11,983 nt of DNA from an uncultured Microbacterium sp. (GCA_937988695.1 CALKHM010000301.1:1-11983); one strand, 5' to 3'; numbered from the stretch's first letter, positions 1 to 8,033 are shown. Program-made: numbers and translations. The notes: a model not told the origin generated them from the sequence alone.

Positions 1-465
1 GAGAAGCAGCGTCTGCGCGAGCAGTACGGCATCCGCGAGAAGCAGCTGCGCATCCAGTTCGAGGAGGCCCGTCGCAAGGACGGCCTGACCGGTGAGAACC
101 TCGTCGAGCAGCTGGAGATGCGCCTGGACGCGCTCGTGCTGCGGTCGGGCATCGCGCGCACCATGGCGCAGGCCCGCCAGTTCGTCGTGCACCGTCACAT
201 CATGGTCGACGGCCAGCTCGTGGACCGCCCGTCGTTCCGTGTGAAGCCGGGCCAGCTCATCCACGTCAAGCAGCGCAGCGAAGGCACCGACCCGTTCCAG
301 GTGGCCGCTGCCGGCGGCAACGCCGAGGTGCTGCCGCCGGTGCCCGGCTATCTCGAGGTCGAGCTCGACAAGCTGCAGGCACGGCTCGTGCGTCGCCCGA
401 AGCGCGCGGAGATCCCGGTCGTCTGCGACGTCCAGCTCGTCGTCGAGTACTACGCGGCCCGCTGA
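1..465 (+). CDS. rpsD: 30S ribosomal protein S4, 5'-truncated
   Basis: This is the C-terminal 154 residues of ribosomal protein S4, which binds 16S rRNA early in small-subunit assembly. The reading frame is open from base 1, so the N-terminus lies outside the window; the family is usually about 200-210 residues, so about 50 are missing. Visible family features are the YGIREKQLR and TGENLVEQLEMRLD segments, then the S4 RNA-binding domain from about the MRLDALVLRSGIA segment to VKPGQLIHVK, and the typical C-terminal VEYYAAR end. It stands alone upstream of alaS and is not in a ribosomal-protein operon, an arrangement known from actinobacteria. A strong hairpin follows 26 bases after the stop, so it is probably transcribed separately from the genes downstream. 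Nothing looks damaged apart from the window edge. Confidence 0.97.
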   Translation, partial: EKQRLREQYGIREKQLRIQFEEARRKDGLTGENLVEQLEMRLDALVLRSGIARTMAQARQFVVHRHIMVDGQLVDRPSFRVKPGQLIHVKQRSEGTDPFQVAAAGGNAEVLPPVPGYLEVELDKLQARLVRRPKRAEIPVVCDVQLVVEYYAAR

Positions 466-490
466 GCGGCGCGCAGCGCGACACGCCAGT

Positions 491-524
491 GCGAAGGGCG
501 TCGGGTATCCCCGGCGCCCTTCGT
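491..524 (+). terminator. Hairpin terminator after rpsD
   Basis: Bases 492-505 pair with 510-523 to form a 14-bp stem (one G-T wobble) closed by a TATC loop. The outer part GAAGGGCG/CGCCCTTC is perfect. No T run follows, which is common for terminators in high-GC actinobacteria. It lies between the rpsD stop and a promoter-like element for the next gene, so termination of the rpsD transcript is the likely role. Confidence 0.7.
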
Positions 525-539
525 GGTCTCCGGGTCGCC

Positions 540-567
540 TTCCCGAGCGCGGTGTGCCGATTACGAT
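540..567 (+). promoter_or_regulatory. Possible promoter for the small membrane gene and alaS run
   Basis: TACGAT at 562-567 fits the actinobacterial -10 form TANNNT. A weak TTCCCG at 540-545 could be the -35, with a 16-base spacer. The expected transcript start falls at about 574, exactly on an in-frame ATG (574), which raises the possibility of a leaderless start besides the Shine-Dalgarno-led ATG at 604. The -10 is reasonable; the -35 is poor. Confidence 0.4.
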
Positions 568-603
568 AGGGGGATGCCGCTTCCGCGGCCGAGGAGTGGA
601 GAC

Positions 604-810
604 ATGAAGAGTCTGGTGTGGTTCGTGCTCGGTGCTGCCTGCGGATTCGTGCTCGCGCACTTCGTGAACAAGGACCCCCGTGGTCGCGAGGTGCTCGCCG
701 CCGTCGACGCGCGCATCGCCGAGTTCGCCGACCGGATGGGCGACGCCTACCGTCAGGAGGAGGCGCGCCTGACGTCCGCGGATGCCGCGGACGAGGCGCC
801 CTCCGCCTGA
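604..810 (+). CDS. Small single-pass membrane protein of unknown function
   Basis: A 68-residue protein of unknown function. Residues about 4-20 (LVWFVLGAACGFVLAHFV region) form one hydrophobic helix, followed by a charged, probably helical cytoplasmic tail (about residues 24-57) and an Ala/Asp/Glu-rich end. There is no cleavable signal peptide feature; it looks membrane-anchored. The ATG at 604 was chosen because AGGAG at 592-596 sits 7 bases upstream. An in-frame ATG at 574 would add ten residues (MPLPRPRSGD) and could serve a leaderless transcript. Small membrane genes at this place between rpsD and alaS are, from memory, common in Microbacteriaceae and other actinobacteria, but I do not know a role. 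The hydrophobic helix, good ribosome site and position support a real gene; the function should be left open. Confidence 0.7.
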   Translation: MKSLVWFVLGAACGFVLAHFVNKDPRGREVLAAVDARIAEFADRMGDAYRQEEARLTSADAADEAPSA

Positions 811-828
811 GCAGGACATCCCGACCCG

Positions 829-851
829 CCGGCCGCGCACGTCGCGGCCGT
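829..851 (+). promoter_or_regulatory. Hairpin in the alaS leader
   Basis: CGGCCGCG at 830-837 pairs perfectly with CGCGGCCG at 843-850 around a CACGT loop, giving an 8-bp GC-only stem. It lies between the small membrane gene and alaS, 24 bases before the alaS ATG. No T run follows, so it could be a weak terminator, an attenuating or transcript-stabilising stem, or chance in GC-rich DNA. I see no T-box or other riboswitch pattern. Confidence 0.35.
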
Positions 852-874
852 GACCTCCCCTGAGAAAGAAGCGC

Positions 875-3535
875 ATGAAGACCGCTGAGATCGCCCAGCG
901 CTACCTCGACTACTTCGAGAAGAACGACCACGTGATCGTGCCGTCGGCCTCGCTCGTGAGCAACGATCCGTCGATCCTGTTCACGATCGCCGGCATGGTG
1001 CCGTTCATCCCGTATCTGAGCGGTCTGGTCCCTCCGCCGTACCGGCGTGCGGCCGACGTGCAGAAGTGCATCCGCACCTTGGACATCGAAGAGGTGGGCC
1101 ACACCGCCCGGCACGGCACGTTCTTCCAGATGCTCGGGAACTGGTCGTTCGGCGACTACTTCAAGGAAGGCGCGATCGGCTACGCATGGGAGCTGCTGAC
1201 CTCGCCGGAGGCCGACGGCGGTCTCGGCTTCGCCGAGCGCGATCTGTGGGTCACCGTCTACGAGGACGACGACGATGCCGCGCAGCTGTGGAAGAAGATC
1301 GCGGGCCTGCCCGACGAGCGCATCCAGCGGATGGGCAAAGAGGACAACTACTGGCACACCGGCCAACCGGGCCCCGGTGGCCCGTGCTCGGAGATCTACT
1401 TCGACCGCGGCCCAGCGTACGGCCGTGATGGAGGCCCCGCGGTCGACGACAGCCGGTTCACGGAGATCTGGAACCTCGTGTTCATGCAGGAGCAGATCGC
1501 GAACGTCCGATCCAAGACAGAGTTCGACGTGGTGGCCCCGCTGCCGCGCAAGAACATCGACACGGGCATGGGCCTCGAGCGCGTCGCCTTCATCACCCAG
1601 GGCGTGCAGAACATGTACGAGATCGACCAGGTCCGGCCGGTGCTCGACCGCGCCGTGGAGCTGTCGGGCCGCCGCTACGGTGCCGAGCACGCCGACGACG
1701 TGCGCTTCCGCGTCATCGCCGACCACGTGCGCTCGTCGCTCATGCTGCTCAGCGACGGGGTCACCCCGTCGAACGAGGGACGCGGCTACATCCTGCGGCG
1801 CCTCATGCGGCGCACCGTGCGCGCCATGCGGCTGCTGGGCGTGGACGAGCCGACCTTCCCAGAGCTGTTCGTGTCGTCGCGTGACGCGATGAAGACCGCC
1901 TACCCCGTGGTCGCCGAGGACTGGACCCGCATCTCGCAGTACGCCTTCGCCGAGGAGGAGACGTTCCTGCGCACCCTCGCCGCCGGCTCGACGATCCTCG
2001 ACCTCGCCATCGACGAGACCAAGGCATCGGGTGACAGGGCGATCAGCGGCTCTGAGGCGTTCTTGCTACACGACACCTACGGCTTCCCGATCGACCTCAC
2101 GCTCGAGGTCGCCCAAGAGGCCGGGCTGGACGTCGACCGCGCCGCGTTCGACACGCTCATGCAGGAGCAGAAGGCGCGTGCGAAGGCCGACGCCCGGTCG
2201 CGCAAACGTGCCATCGCCGACCAGAGCGTCTACCGCGAGTACCGCGCGCAGGGGGAGACCGCGTTCACCGGCTACAGCGAGCTGGAGACGTCGTCGCGCG
2301 TGCTGGGCATCCTCGTGGACGGGTTGCCAGTGTCGCAGGCCCTGCAGGGGCAGATCGCCGAGATCATCCTCGCCGAGACCACGCTGTACGCGGAGAGCGG
2401 CGGCCAGGTCGCCGACAAGGGGATGATCGTGGGGCCCGGCTTCGAGCTGGAGGTGCTCGACGTGCAGCGCCCGGTGCCGGGTCTGATCAGCCACACCGTC
2501 GAGGTCGCTCAGGGGGAGGTCGGCGTGGGCCAGCCGGCCACCACGATCGTGGATGCCGCGAATCGGCGCTCCGCCGCGCAGGCGCACAGCGCGACCCATC
2601 TCGTGCACGCGGCGCTGCGCGACACGCTGGGCAGGACCGCCACGCAGGCGGGCTCGCTGAACCGCGCCGGCTACCTGCGATTCGACTTCGCATGGGGGCA
2701 CGCCTTGTCGGATGCCACGAAGAGCGAGATCGAGGAGATCGCCAACAACGCCGTGCGCGACAACCTGCAGGTGACCACCCGTGTGCTGCCGCTCGCCGAG
2801 GCCAAGGAGCTCGGCGCCATGGCACTGTTCGGCGAGAAGTATGGCGACACGGTGCGGATGGTCGACATCGGCGGACCGTGGTCGCGTGAGCTGTGCGGCG
2901 GGACGCACGTGTCGACGTCGGCCGAGATCGGCGTCATCAGCCTCATCGGCGAGTCATCGGTGGGAGCCTCGAACCGGCGCGTGGAAGCGCTCGTCGGACA
3001 CGACGCATTCCGCGAGCTGACCGCCGAGCGGGCCATCGTCTCGCAGCTGACGAGCGCGCTGAAGACACCGCGCGACGAGCTGACCGCGCGCATCGCCGAG
3101 CTCACTGCGAACCTGAAGGCGGCGGAGAAGAGGATCGCGGCCTTCGAGGCTCGGGCCCTGGCCGATCGCGTTCCCGCGCTCGCACAGGGCGCCGAGCGGG
3201 TGGGCGCCCATCGGCTGGTGTCCACATCCCTGGGCACGGCGGGTTCGGGCGACGACGTGCGCTCGCTCGCTCTGCAGGTGCGCGACCGGCTCGGCGGCGA
3301 AGCCGCGGTGGTGGCGCTGGGAGCCGAGGTGAAGGGGCGCCCGGTCGTCGTGGTCGCCACCAACGAGGCTGCGCGTGCCGCCGGTGCGAAGGCCGGTGCC
3401 CTCGCGAAGATCGCCGCAGGGATCCTCGGCGGCGGAGGCGGCGGGCGCGACGATGTGGCGCAGGGCGGCGGGACGGATGCCGGCGCACTGCCGAGAGCGC
3501 TCGGCGAGGTGCGTGCAGTCCTGGAGACCGCGTGA
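875..3535 (+). CDS. alaS: Alanyl-tRNA synthetase
   Basis: Class II synthetase that charges tRNA-Ala with alanine in the cytoplasm. Its 886 residues match the family (E. coli 876). The catalytic core is N-terminal, with RHGTFFQMLGNW (79-90), GPGGPCSEIYFD (166-177), the motif-3 arginine region DTGMGLER (229-236) and GRGYILRRLMRR (302-313). The editing domain that removes mis-attached Ser and Gly has its zinc ligands in place: HSATH (H571, H575) and CGGTH (C674, H678). A coiled segment around residues 735-765 and a C-terminal C-Ala domain with a glycine run (GGGGGG near 850) follow. The Shine-Dalgarno is weak (AGAAAGAAG-like, 863-871), but the start MKTAEIAQRYLDYFE is typical. The stop overlaps the ruvX GTG by three bases in the GTGA junction. 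The gene looks intact and essential. Confidence 0.99.
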   Translation: MKTAEIAQRYLDYFEKNDHVIVPSASLVSNDPSILFTIAGMVPFIPYLSGLVPPPYRRAADVQKCIRTLDIEEVGHTARHGTFFQMLGNWSFGDYFKEGAIGYAWELLTSPEADGGLGFAERDLWVTVYEDDDDAAQLWKKIAGLPDERIQRMGKEDNYWHTGQPGPGGPCSEIYFDRGPAYGRDGGPAVDDSRFTEIWNLVFMQEQIANVRSKTEFDVVAPLPRKNIDTGMGLERVAFITQGVQNMYEIDQVRPVLDRAVELSGRRYGAEHADDVRFRVIADHVRSSLMLLSDGVTPSNEGRGYILRRLMRRTVRAMRLLGVDEPTFPELFVSSRDAMKTAYPVVAEDWTRISQYAFAEEETFLRTLAAGSTILDLAIDETKASGDRAISGSEAFLLHDTYGFPIDLTLEVAQEAGLDVDRAAFDTLMQEQKARAKADARSRKRAIADQSVYREYRAQGETAFTGYSELETSSRVLGILVDGLPVSQALQGQIAEIILAETTLYAESGGQVADKGMIVGPGFELEVLDVQRPVPGLISHTVEVAQGEVGVGQPATTIVDAANRRSAAQAHSATHLVHAALRDTLGRTATQAGSLNRAGYLRFDFAWGHALSDATKSEIEEIANNAVRDNLQVTTRVLPLAEAKELGAMALFGEKYGDTVRMVDIGGPWSRELCGGTHVSTSAEIGVISLIGESSVGASNRRVEALVGHDAFRELTAERAIVSQLTSALKTPRDELTARIAELTANLKAAEKRIAAFEARALADRVPALAQGAERVGAHRLVSTSLGTAGSGDDVRSLALQVRDRLGGEAAVVALGAEVKGRPVVVVATNEAARAAGAKAGALAKIAAGILGGGGGGRDDVAQGGGTDAGALPRALGEVRAVLETA

Positions 3536-4005
3536 CCGACGTCCGGCGCGGCGTGCGGCTGGCCGTGGACGTGGGCAGAGCCCGCATCGGCGTCGCACGC
3601 AGCGACCCGGACGGCCTGCTGGCCGTGCCGGTGGAGACCGTACCGCGACAGGGCGCGCCGATCGAGCGGATCGTCCAACTGGCTGTCGACCACGCGGCGA
3701 TCGAGATCCTCGTCGGGCTTCCGCTGAATCTCCGCGGTCACGACACGGCCTCCACGACCGACGCACGGTGCTTTGCGGCGCAGCTGGCCATGCAGGCCGA
3801 GGCCGCGGTCCGCCTGGTCGACGAACGGCTGAGCACGGTCAGTGCGCATCAGGCGCTGCGCGAATCAGGCAGAAACCAGCGTTCATCTCGTAGCATGGTG
3901 GATCAAGTCGCCGCGGTCGTGTTCCTGCAGCATGCGCTCGACATCGAGAAGCGGACAGGGCAGCCCGCCGGCGAACTCGTCCCCCCAGCGCAGGAGCCCG
4001 CCTGA
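3532..4005 (+). CDS. ruvX: YqgF-type Holliday junction resolvase / pre-16S rRNA nuclease
   Basis: A 157-residue RNase H-fold nuclease of the YqgF/RuvX family. Members are described as putative Holliday junction resolvases and, in E. coli, as acting in 16S rRNA 5'-end maturation; which holds here cannot be told from sequence. The expected acidic residues are present: D13 in LAVDVGRARIGVARSD, E98 in VDERLST, and D124 in MVDQVAAVVFLQ. The VGLPLNLRG motif lies between them. The GTG at 3532 was chosen because it overlaps the alaS stop in GTGA, has GGAG at 3523-3526 five bases upstream, and gives the normal family length; longer upstream readings would run deep inside alaS. The stop is one base before the mltG ATG. 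The order alaS-ruvX-mltG is conserved widely in actinobacteria and Firmicutes. Confidence 0.95.
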   Translation: MTDVRRGVRLAVDVGRARIGVARSDPDGLLAVPVETVPRQGAPIERIVQLAVDHAAIEILVGLPLNLRGHDTASTTDARCFAAQLAMQAEAAVRLVDERLSTVSAHQALRESGRNQRSSRSMVDQVAAVVFLQHALDIEKRTGQPAGELVPPAQEPA

Positions 4006-4006
4006 C

Positions 4007-5389
4007 ATGCCCGAAGTCCGTCCCCCCGACGGTGACCCACGCGTAGACGCGCCCCTGACCCGGCGTGCGGCCCGCGAGGCGGCGGCGCACGAGAACGCGG
4101 CGGCGCATGAGACCACCGTCGCCTCGCCGCACGTCCAGGAGGACGCGCGCGGAGGCCACCCACAAGCGGATGCGGTGCGTTCGGGCGCGGCATCCACCGC
4201 CGGCCACGGCTCGCACACGCCCGCCATGCCTGCGCTGGAGGACCTGTTCACGGGGACCGCGTCCAGTGAGGCGCTCGGAGCGGTGCCGCCGAAGAAGACG
4301 AAGCGGCAGCGGCGTCGTGGAGGGCTCGTCGCCCTGCTCATCGTGGTGGTCGTGCTCGGCGGCATCGGTGCTGGCGGACTGTACGTGTGGACGACGTACG
4401 AGCCGCAGATCCGCAGCATCATGGGGTGGGAAGAGCCGAAGGACTACGAGCCCGGGCTCGCGCACGGCGAGGCGCTGGTGACGATCGCATCCGGTGACAC
4501 CGGCGCGGTGATCTCGCGGACTCTCGCCAAGGCCGGTGTGACCAAGACGCCGTCGGTGTTCTACGACATGCTCGTGTCCACGGGCGCGAGTCCGACCTTC
4601 TACCCGGGCGTGTACAAGCTGGAGAAGCAGATGACGGCGGCGGCCGCACTGAAGATGCTGCTGGACCCGTCCAGCAAGCAGGAGAACGCCGCCCTCCTGC
4701 AGGAGGGCCTGACCGAGGATCAGATCCTCGGCAAGCTGTCTGCCGCGCTGAAGATCCCGCGGGCCGATTTCGACGCGGCCGTCAACAAGCCCGGTGACTA
4801 CGGGGTGAAGGCCTCGAGCCTTGAAGGTTGGCTGTTCCCCGCCCTGTACACGTTCCCGCCGGGATCGACCGCGCATGACATCATCAAGACGATGGTCGAT
4901 CGCACCGTGCAGTCGCTCGATCACGCCGGCGTGCCCGAAGCCGACCGGCAGCGCATCCTGACGATCGCGTCGATCATCCAGCGCGAGGCGCGCTCGGAGG
5001 GCGACTTCTACAAGGTGTCGCGGGTGATCGAGAACCGGCTGAATCCGAACAACAAGGAGACGTTCGGCAAGCTGCAGATGGACTCGACCGCGCAGTACGG
5101 CTACGGCGAGATGCACGACGGCACCGCGAGCTCGTCGGCGGCCGCGCTGAAGGATCCCAACCCCTGGAACACCTACGTGCATGCGGGGCTGCCGGCCGGC
5201 CCCATCGCGAGCCCCGGCGACCTCGCGATCGACGCCGCGATGCATCCGGTGGCCGGACCCTGGCTGTACTTCGTGACGGTCAACATGGACACCGGCCAGA
5301 CGGTGTTCAGCACGACGTATGCCGAGCAGCAGAAGGCCGAGGCGCAGATGCGGGCGTGGTGCAGCAAGAATCCGGACGCCGGATGCTGA
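4007..5389 (+). CDS. mltG: Endolytic murein transglycosylase MltG
   Basis: Membrane-anchored YceG/MltG enzyme that cuts nascent glycan strands and helps set their length. It has 460 residues: a long, charged, Ala/His-rich cytoplasmic segment (1-104), one transmembrane helix (about 105-128, GGLVALLIVVVVLGGIG region), then the extracytoplasmic catalytic part. The active-site stretch reads ASIIQREA, with E327 aligning with the catalytic glutamate of E. coli MltG (E218 by my recollection). Other family marks are LQMDSTAQYGYG, NTYVHAGLPAGPIASPG and the C-terminal YFVTVNMDTGQTVFS. The ATG at 4007 has AGGAG at 3992-3996 and follows the ruvX stop after one base. The last bases overlap the aroE ATG (ATGCTGA). 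The long N-terminal extension compared with E. coli, whose helix is at the very start, is usual in actinobacteria. Confidence 0.95.
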   Translation: MPEVRPPDGDPRVDAPLTRRAAREAAAHENAAAHETTVASPHVQEDARGGHPQADAVRSGAASTAGHGSHTPAMPALEDLFTGTASSEALGAVPPKKTKRQRRRGGLVALLIVVVVLGGIGAGGLYVWTTYEPQIRSIMGWEEPKDYEPGLAHGEALVTIASGDTGAVISRTLAKAGVTKTPSVFYDMLVSTGASPTFYPGVYKLEKQMTAAAALKMLLDPSSKQENAALLQEGLTEDQILGKLSAALKIPRADFDAAVNKPGDYGVKASSLEGWLFPALYTFPPGSTAHDIIKTMVDRTVQSLDHAGVPEADRQRILTIASIIQREARSEGDFYKVSRVIENRLNPNNKETFGKLQMDSTAQYGYGEMHDGTASSSAAALKDPNPWNTYVHAGLPAGPIASPGDLAIDAAMHPVAGPWLYFVTVNMDTGQTVFSTTYAEQQKAEAQMRAWCSKNPDAGC

Positions 5390-6222
5390 GCGGCGGGCGG
5401 TCGCTGCAGGTGTGGGGCGACCCCATCGCGCACAGCCTCTCGCCGCGCCTGCACGACACGGCGTACCGGGTGCTCGGGCTGGACTGGTCGTACGGGCGGC
5501 GTCGGGTGGACGAGGACTCGTTCGCCGCGGAGGTGGCTGGGCTCGGCCCTGACGCCCGCGGACTGTCGTTGACCATGCCACTCAAGCGCGTCGCCCACGC
5601 GGCATCCGTCACCCGCAACCGGCACGCCGAGCTGTCCGGCGCGGTGAACACGCTGCTATTCACGGCGGGCGGACCGCACGGCTTCAACACCGACGTGGCC
5701 GGCATCGCCGCGGACGTGCGATTCCACGGGGTGCGCGACGTCGGCCGCGCACGCATCGTCGGCTCCGGTGCGACCGCGACCTCGGCGCTGCTGGCGCTTG
5801 ACGCACTCGGCGTGCGCGACGTCGAGGTGGCCGCACGCCGACCGGAGAGGGCCGCACCGCTGGCGGCGCTGGGCGAGCGGATCGGGATGCGGGTGCACGT
5901 GGCAGCGCTGGACGCCCGCGTGCGCGACGATGTGCCGTTGACCATCGCGACCCTCCCCGGCGGGGCGGTGCTGGATGCCGCCGTCTGCGACGGTCTGGCC
6001 GAGCGCGGCGGAACCCTGTACGACGTCGTCTACGGGCACTGGCCGACCGACCTGGCACGCGCGTGGGAGCGTCATGGCTCGCGCGCGGTGCTCGGCGTCG
6101 GGATGCTGGTGGAGCAGGCTCTTCGGCAGGTGCGGGTGTTCGTGGCCGGCACCGACGAGGAGCCGCTGCCCGACGAGCCCGCCGTGCTGAACGCCATGCG
6201 GGCGGCCGTCACGGAGGACTGA
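5383..6222 (+). CDS. aroE: Shikimate dehydrogenase
   Basis: NADPH-dependent reduction of 3-dehydroshikimate to shikimate. The 279 residues are the normal size. The substrate-binding part shows SLSP near residue 18, the catalytic lysine in LTMPLKR (K68), N89 in GAVNTL and the partner aspartate D104 in GFNTDVAGI. The dinucleotide fold starts at VGSGATATSALLAL (about 126) and differs from the common GAGGAxRA loop; the usual NRT/NRD motif after the second strand is ARRPER here. GVGMLVEQA near the C-terminus is the conserved family end. The ATG at 5383 overlaps the mltG stop by seven bases; an in-frame ATG at 5356 would overlap more and add nine residues before the typical start, so 5383 is preferred. 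No clear Shine-Dalgarno is seen, so coupling to mltG is likely. A quinate/shikimate dehydrogenase variant cannot be fully excluded, but the aro cluster supports AroE. Confidence 0.92.
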   Translation: MLSGGRSLQVWGDPIAHSLSPRLHDTAYRVLGLDWSYGRRRVDEDSFAAEVAGLGPDARGLSLTMPLKRVAHAASVTRNRHAELSGAVNTLLFTAGGPHGFNTDVAGIAADVRFHGVRDVGRARIVGSGATATSALLALDALGVRDVEVAARRPERAAPLAALGERIGMRVHVAALDARVRDDVPLTIATLPGGAVLDAAVCDGLAERGGTLYDVVYGHWPTDLARAWERHGSRAVLGVGMLVEQALRQVRVFVAGTDEEPLPDEPAVLNAMRAAVTED

Positions 6223-6252
6223 GCGGGCCGCGCGGCGTGGGAGACTGAGAGA

Positions 6253-7488
6253 ATGCTCCGCGTGCTCACGGCCGGCGAATCGCACGGCCCCGAACTCGTC
6301 GCCCTCATGGAAGGGCTGCCCGCCGGCGTCCCCATCTCGCGTGCCGCGATCCAGGCGGATCTCGCGCGTCGCAAGCTCGGCTATGGCCGCGGGTCACGGA
6401 TGAAGTTCGAGGAGGACGAGCTCACGCTCTCGACGGGCGTGCGGTTCGGCCTCAGCCTGGGCAGCCCCATCGCGATCCGCATCGGCAACACGGAATGGCC
6501 GAAGTGGACCGAGGTGATGAGCGCCGAACCGGTCGAGCTGACCGACCGGTCGCGCGGGCGCGGGGCCGCGTTGACCCGCCCGCGGCCCGGCCATGCCGAC
6601 CTCGTCGGGATGCAGAAGTACGGGTTCGACGAGGCGCGCCCGATCCTCGAGCGCGCCAGCGCCCGAGAGACCGCGGCGCGCGTGGCGCTGGGCGCCGTCG
6701 CCCGCGCGTTCCTGGCCGAACTCGGCATCCGACTGGTCAGCCACACCCTCTCCATCGGCCCGGTGCAGGCACCCGCGGATGCGCCGCTGCCGATGCCGGA
6801 CGACGTGGCGAGGCTGGATGCCGACCCGCTGCGCTGCTTCGACGCGGCGACGAGCCGGCGCATGGTCGCCGAGGTCGACGCCGCGCGCAAGGACGGCGAC
6901 ACGCTCGGCGGCATCGTGGAGGTGCTGGCCTACGGACTGCCGCCCGGGCTCGGCTCGCACGTGCAGTGGGACCGGCGTCTGGACGGCCGTCTCGCGCAGG
7001 CGATCATGAGCATCCAAGCGATGAAGGGCGTGGAGATCGGCGACGGCTTCGAGACGACTCGTCGTCGCGGCTCTGCCGCACATGACGAGCTGTTCGCCGT
7101 CGACGGCGGCATCACGCGAGCAAGCGACCGCGCCGGCGGCACCGAAGGCGGCATGTCGACGGGAACCGTCTTGCGGGTGCGGGCGGGAATGAAGCCCATC
7201 GCCACCGTGCCGCACGCGCTGCACACGGTCGACGTCTCGACCGGGCAGGACGCCTCCGCCCATCACCAGCGCTCGGACGTGTGCGCGGTGCCGGCGTCGG
7301 GCGTCGTCGCCGAGGCCATGGTGGCGATCGTGCTGGCGGAGGTCGTGCTGGAGAAGTTCGGCGGCGACAGCATCGCCGAGGTGCAGCGGAACCTTTCGGC
7401 GTACCTGGCGGCGATCCCGGAGACGCTGCGCACGGCGTCGCTGAGCGACCCGGCGTTGCAGGGGGAGTCCGCACCGCGGGAGCCATGA
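6253..7488 (+). CDS. aroC: Chorismate synthase
   Basis: Last step of the shikimate pathway: it converts 5-enolpyruvylshikimate-3-phosphate to chorismate using reduced FMN. The 411 residues are typical for the bacterial enzyme with the actinobacterial length. GESHGPELVALMEGLPAG (8-25) carries H11, RPGHADL carries H114, and ERASARETAARVALGA and HQRSDVCAVPA (R340, D342) are the conserved signatures. The gene begins 30 bases after aroE, the only real gap within the aro run, with GGGAG at 6239-6243 as ribosome site nine bases before ATG. Its stop overlaps the aroK ATG as ATGA. The gene for its substrate supplier, EPSP synthase (aroA), is not in this window. It appears intact. Confidence 0.98.
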   Translation: MLRVLTAGESHGPELVALMEGLPAGVPISRAAIQADLARRKLGYGRGSRMKFEEDELTLSTGVRFGLSLGSPIAIRIGNTEWPKWTEVMSAEPVELTDRSRGRGAALTRPRPGHADLVGMQKYGFDEARPILERASARETAARVALGAVARAFLAELGIRLVSHTLSIGPVQAPADAPLPMPDDVARLDADPLRCFDAATSRRMVAEVDAARKDGDTLGGIVEVLAYGLPPGLGSHVQWDRRLDGRLAQAIMSIQAMKGVEIGDGFETTRRRGSAAHDELFAVDGGITRASDRAGGTEGGMSTGTVLRVRAGMKPIATVPHALHTVDVSTGQDASAHHQRSDVCAVPASGVVAEAMVAIVLAEVVLEKFGGDSIAEVQRNLSAYLAAIPETLRTASLSDPALQGESAPREP

Positions 7489-8033
7489 CCCGGCGTGCGG
7501 TGGTGATCATCGGTCCGATGGGGGCGGGAAAGACCTCGATCGGGCGTCGCGCCGCGAAAGCCCTGCATGTGCCGTTCTTCGATACCGACATCGCCGTGGT
7601 GCGCGCACACGGCCCCATTCCGCAGATCTTCGCACTTCAGGGCGAGCCGCGCTTCCGGGAGCTCGAGCGCGAGGCGGTGCGCGAGGCGCTGACCACCGAG
7701 GGCATCGTGGCGGTCGGAGGCGGGGCCGTGCTGCATCCGCAGACCCGTGCCGACCTTGCCCACCACCCCGTGCTGCTGCTGACCGTCGAGGCCCGCACGG
7801 TGGCCGCGCGCATCCGGGGGGCCTCTCGTCCGCTGCTGCAAGGCGATGATGCCCTGCAGGCCTGGCAGCGAGTGGCCGACGAGCGCAGTCGGCTCTACGC
7901 GGGGCTCGCCGATGCCACAGTGGACACCTCGGCAGGTCATTTCCGTGATCTCGTGGAGCGCGTGGCCACGTGGGCACAGCAGCAATGGGACGCCGACGAA
8001 CCCCCGGCAGCGGGACAGGAAGGAACGGAATGA
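7485..8033 (+). CDS. aroK: Shikimate kinase
   Basis: Phosphorylates shikimate at the 3-hydroxyl with ATP. It has 182 residues, the usual size for this P-loop kinase. Visible are the Walker A motif GPMGAGKTS (10-18), FFDTD with the shikimate-binding D35, R58 in GEPRFRELE, the GGG of VGGGAVL (78-80), the lid arginine R115 in SRPLL, and R136 in ERSRLY. The ATG overlaps the aroC stop (ATGA). The nearest purine-rich sequence, GGGAG at 7478-7482, is only two bases from the ATG, so expression probably depends on coupling to aroC translation. The C-terminus ends in a short charged tail overlapping the aroB ribosome site. Gluconate kinase-like proteins share the fold, but the shikimate-binding residues and the neighbours decide. 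Confidence 0.97.
   Translation: MTRRAVVIIGPMGAGKTSIGRRAAKALHVPFFDTDIAVVRAHGPIPQIFALQGEPRFRELEREAVREALTTEGIVAVGGGAVLHPQTRADLAHHPVLLLTVEARTVAARIRGASRPLLQGDDALQAWQRVADERSRLYAGLADATVDTSAGHFRDLVERVATWAQQQWDADEPPAAGQEGTE

Noticed and set aside
811..874. T-box or other tRNA-sensing leader before alaS
   Set aside because: The gap has only 64 bases and one simple hairpin; no T-box sequence or specifier structure is visible.
266..1726. A 486-codon open frame on the minus strand opposite rpsD, the small gene and alaS
   Set aside because: It is opposite well-supported genes, has no recognisable domain and is Arg/Pro/His-rich, as expected for non-coding frames in high-GC DNA.
4970..4996. Gln instead of Glu in the MltG active-site stretch (IIQRE versus IIEKE)
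   Set aside because: The substituted residue is not the catalytic one; the following glutamate (E327) aligns with E. coli E218, so activity is probably kept.
3839..5581. A 580-codon open frame on the minus strand opposite ruvX, mltG and aroE
   Set aside because: It spans three convincing genes in antisense and shows only low-complexity Arg/Ala/His composition.
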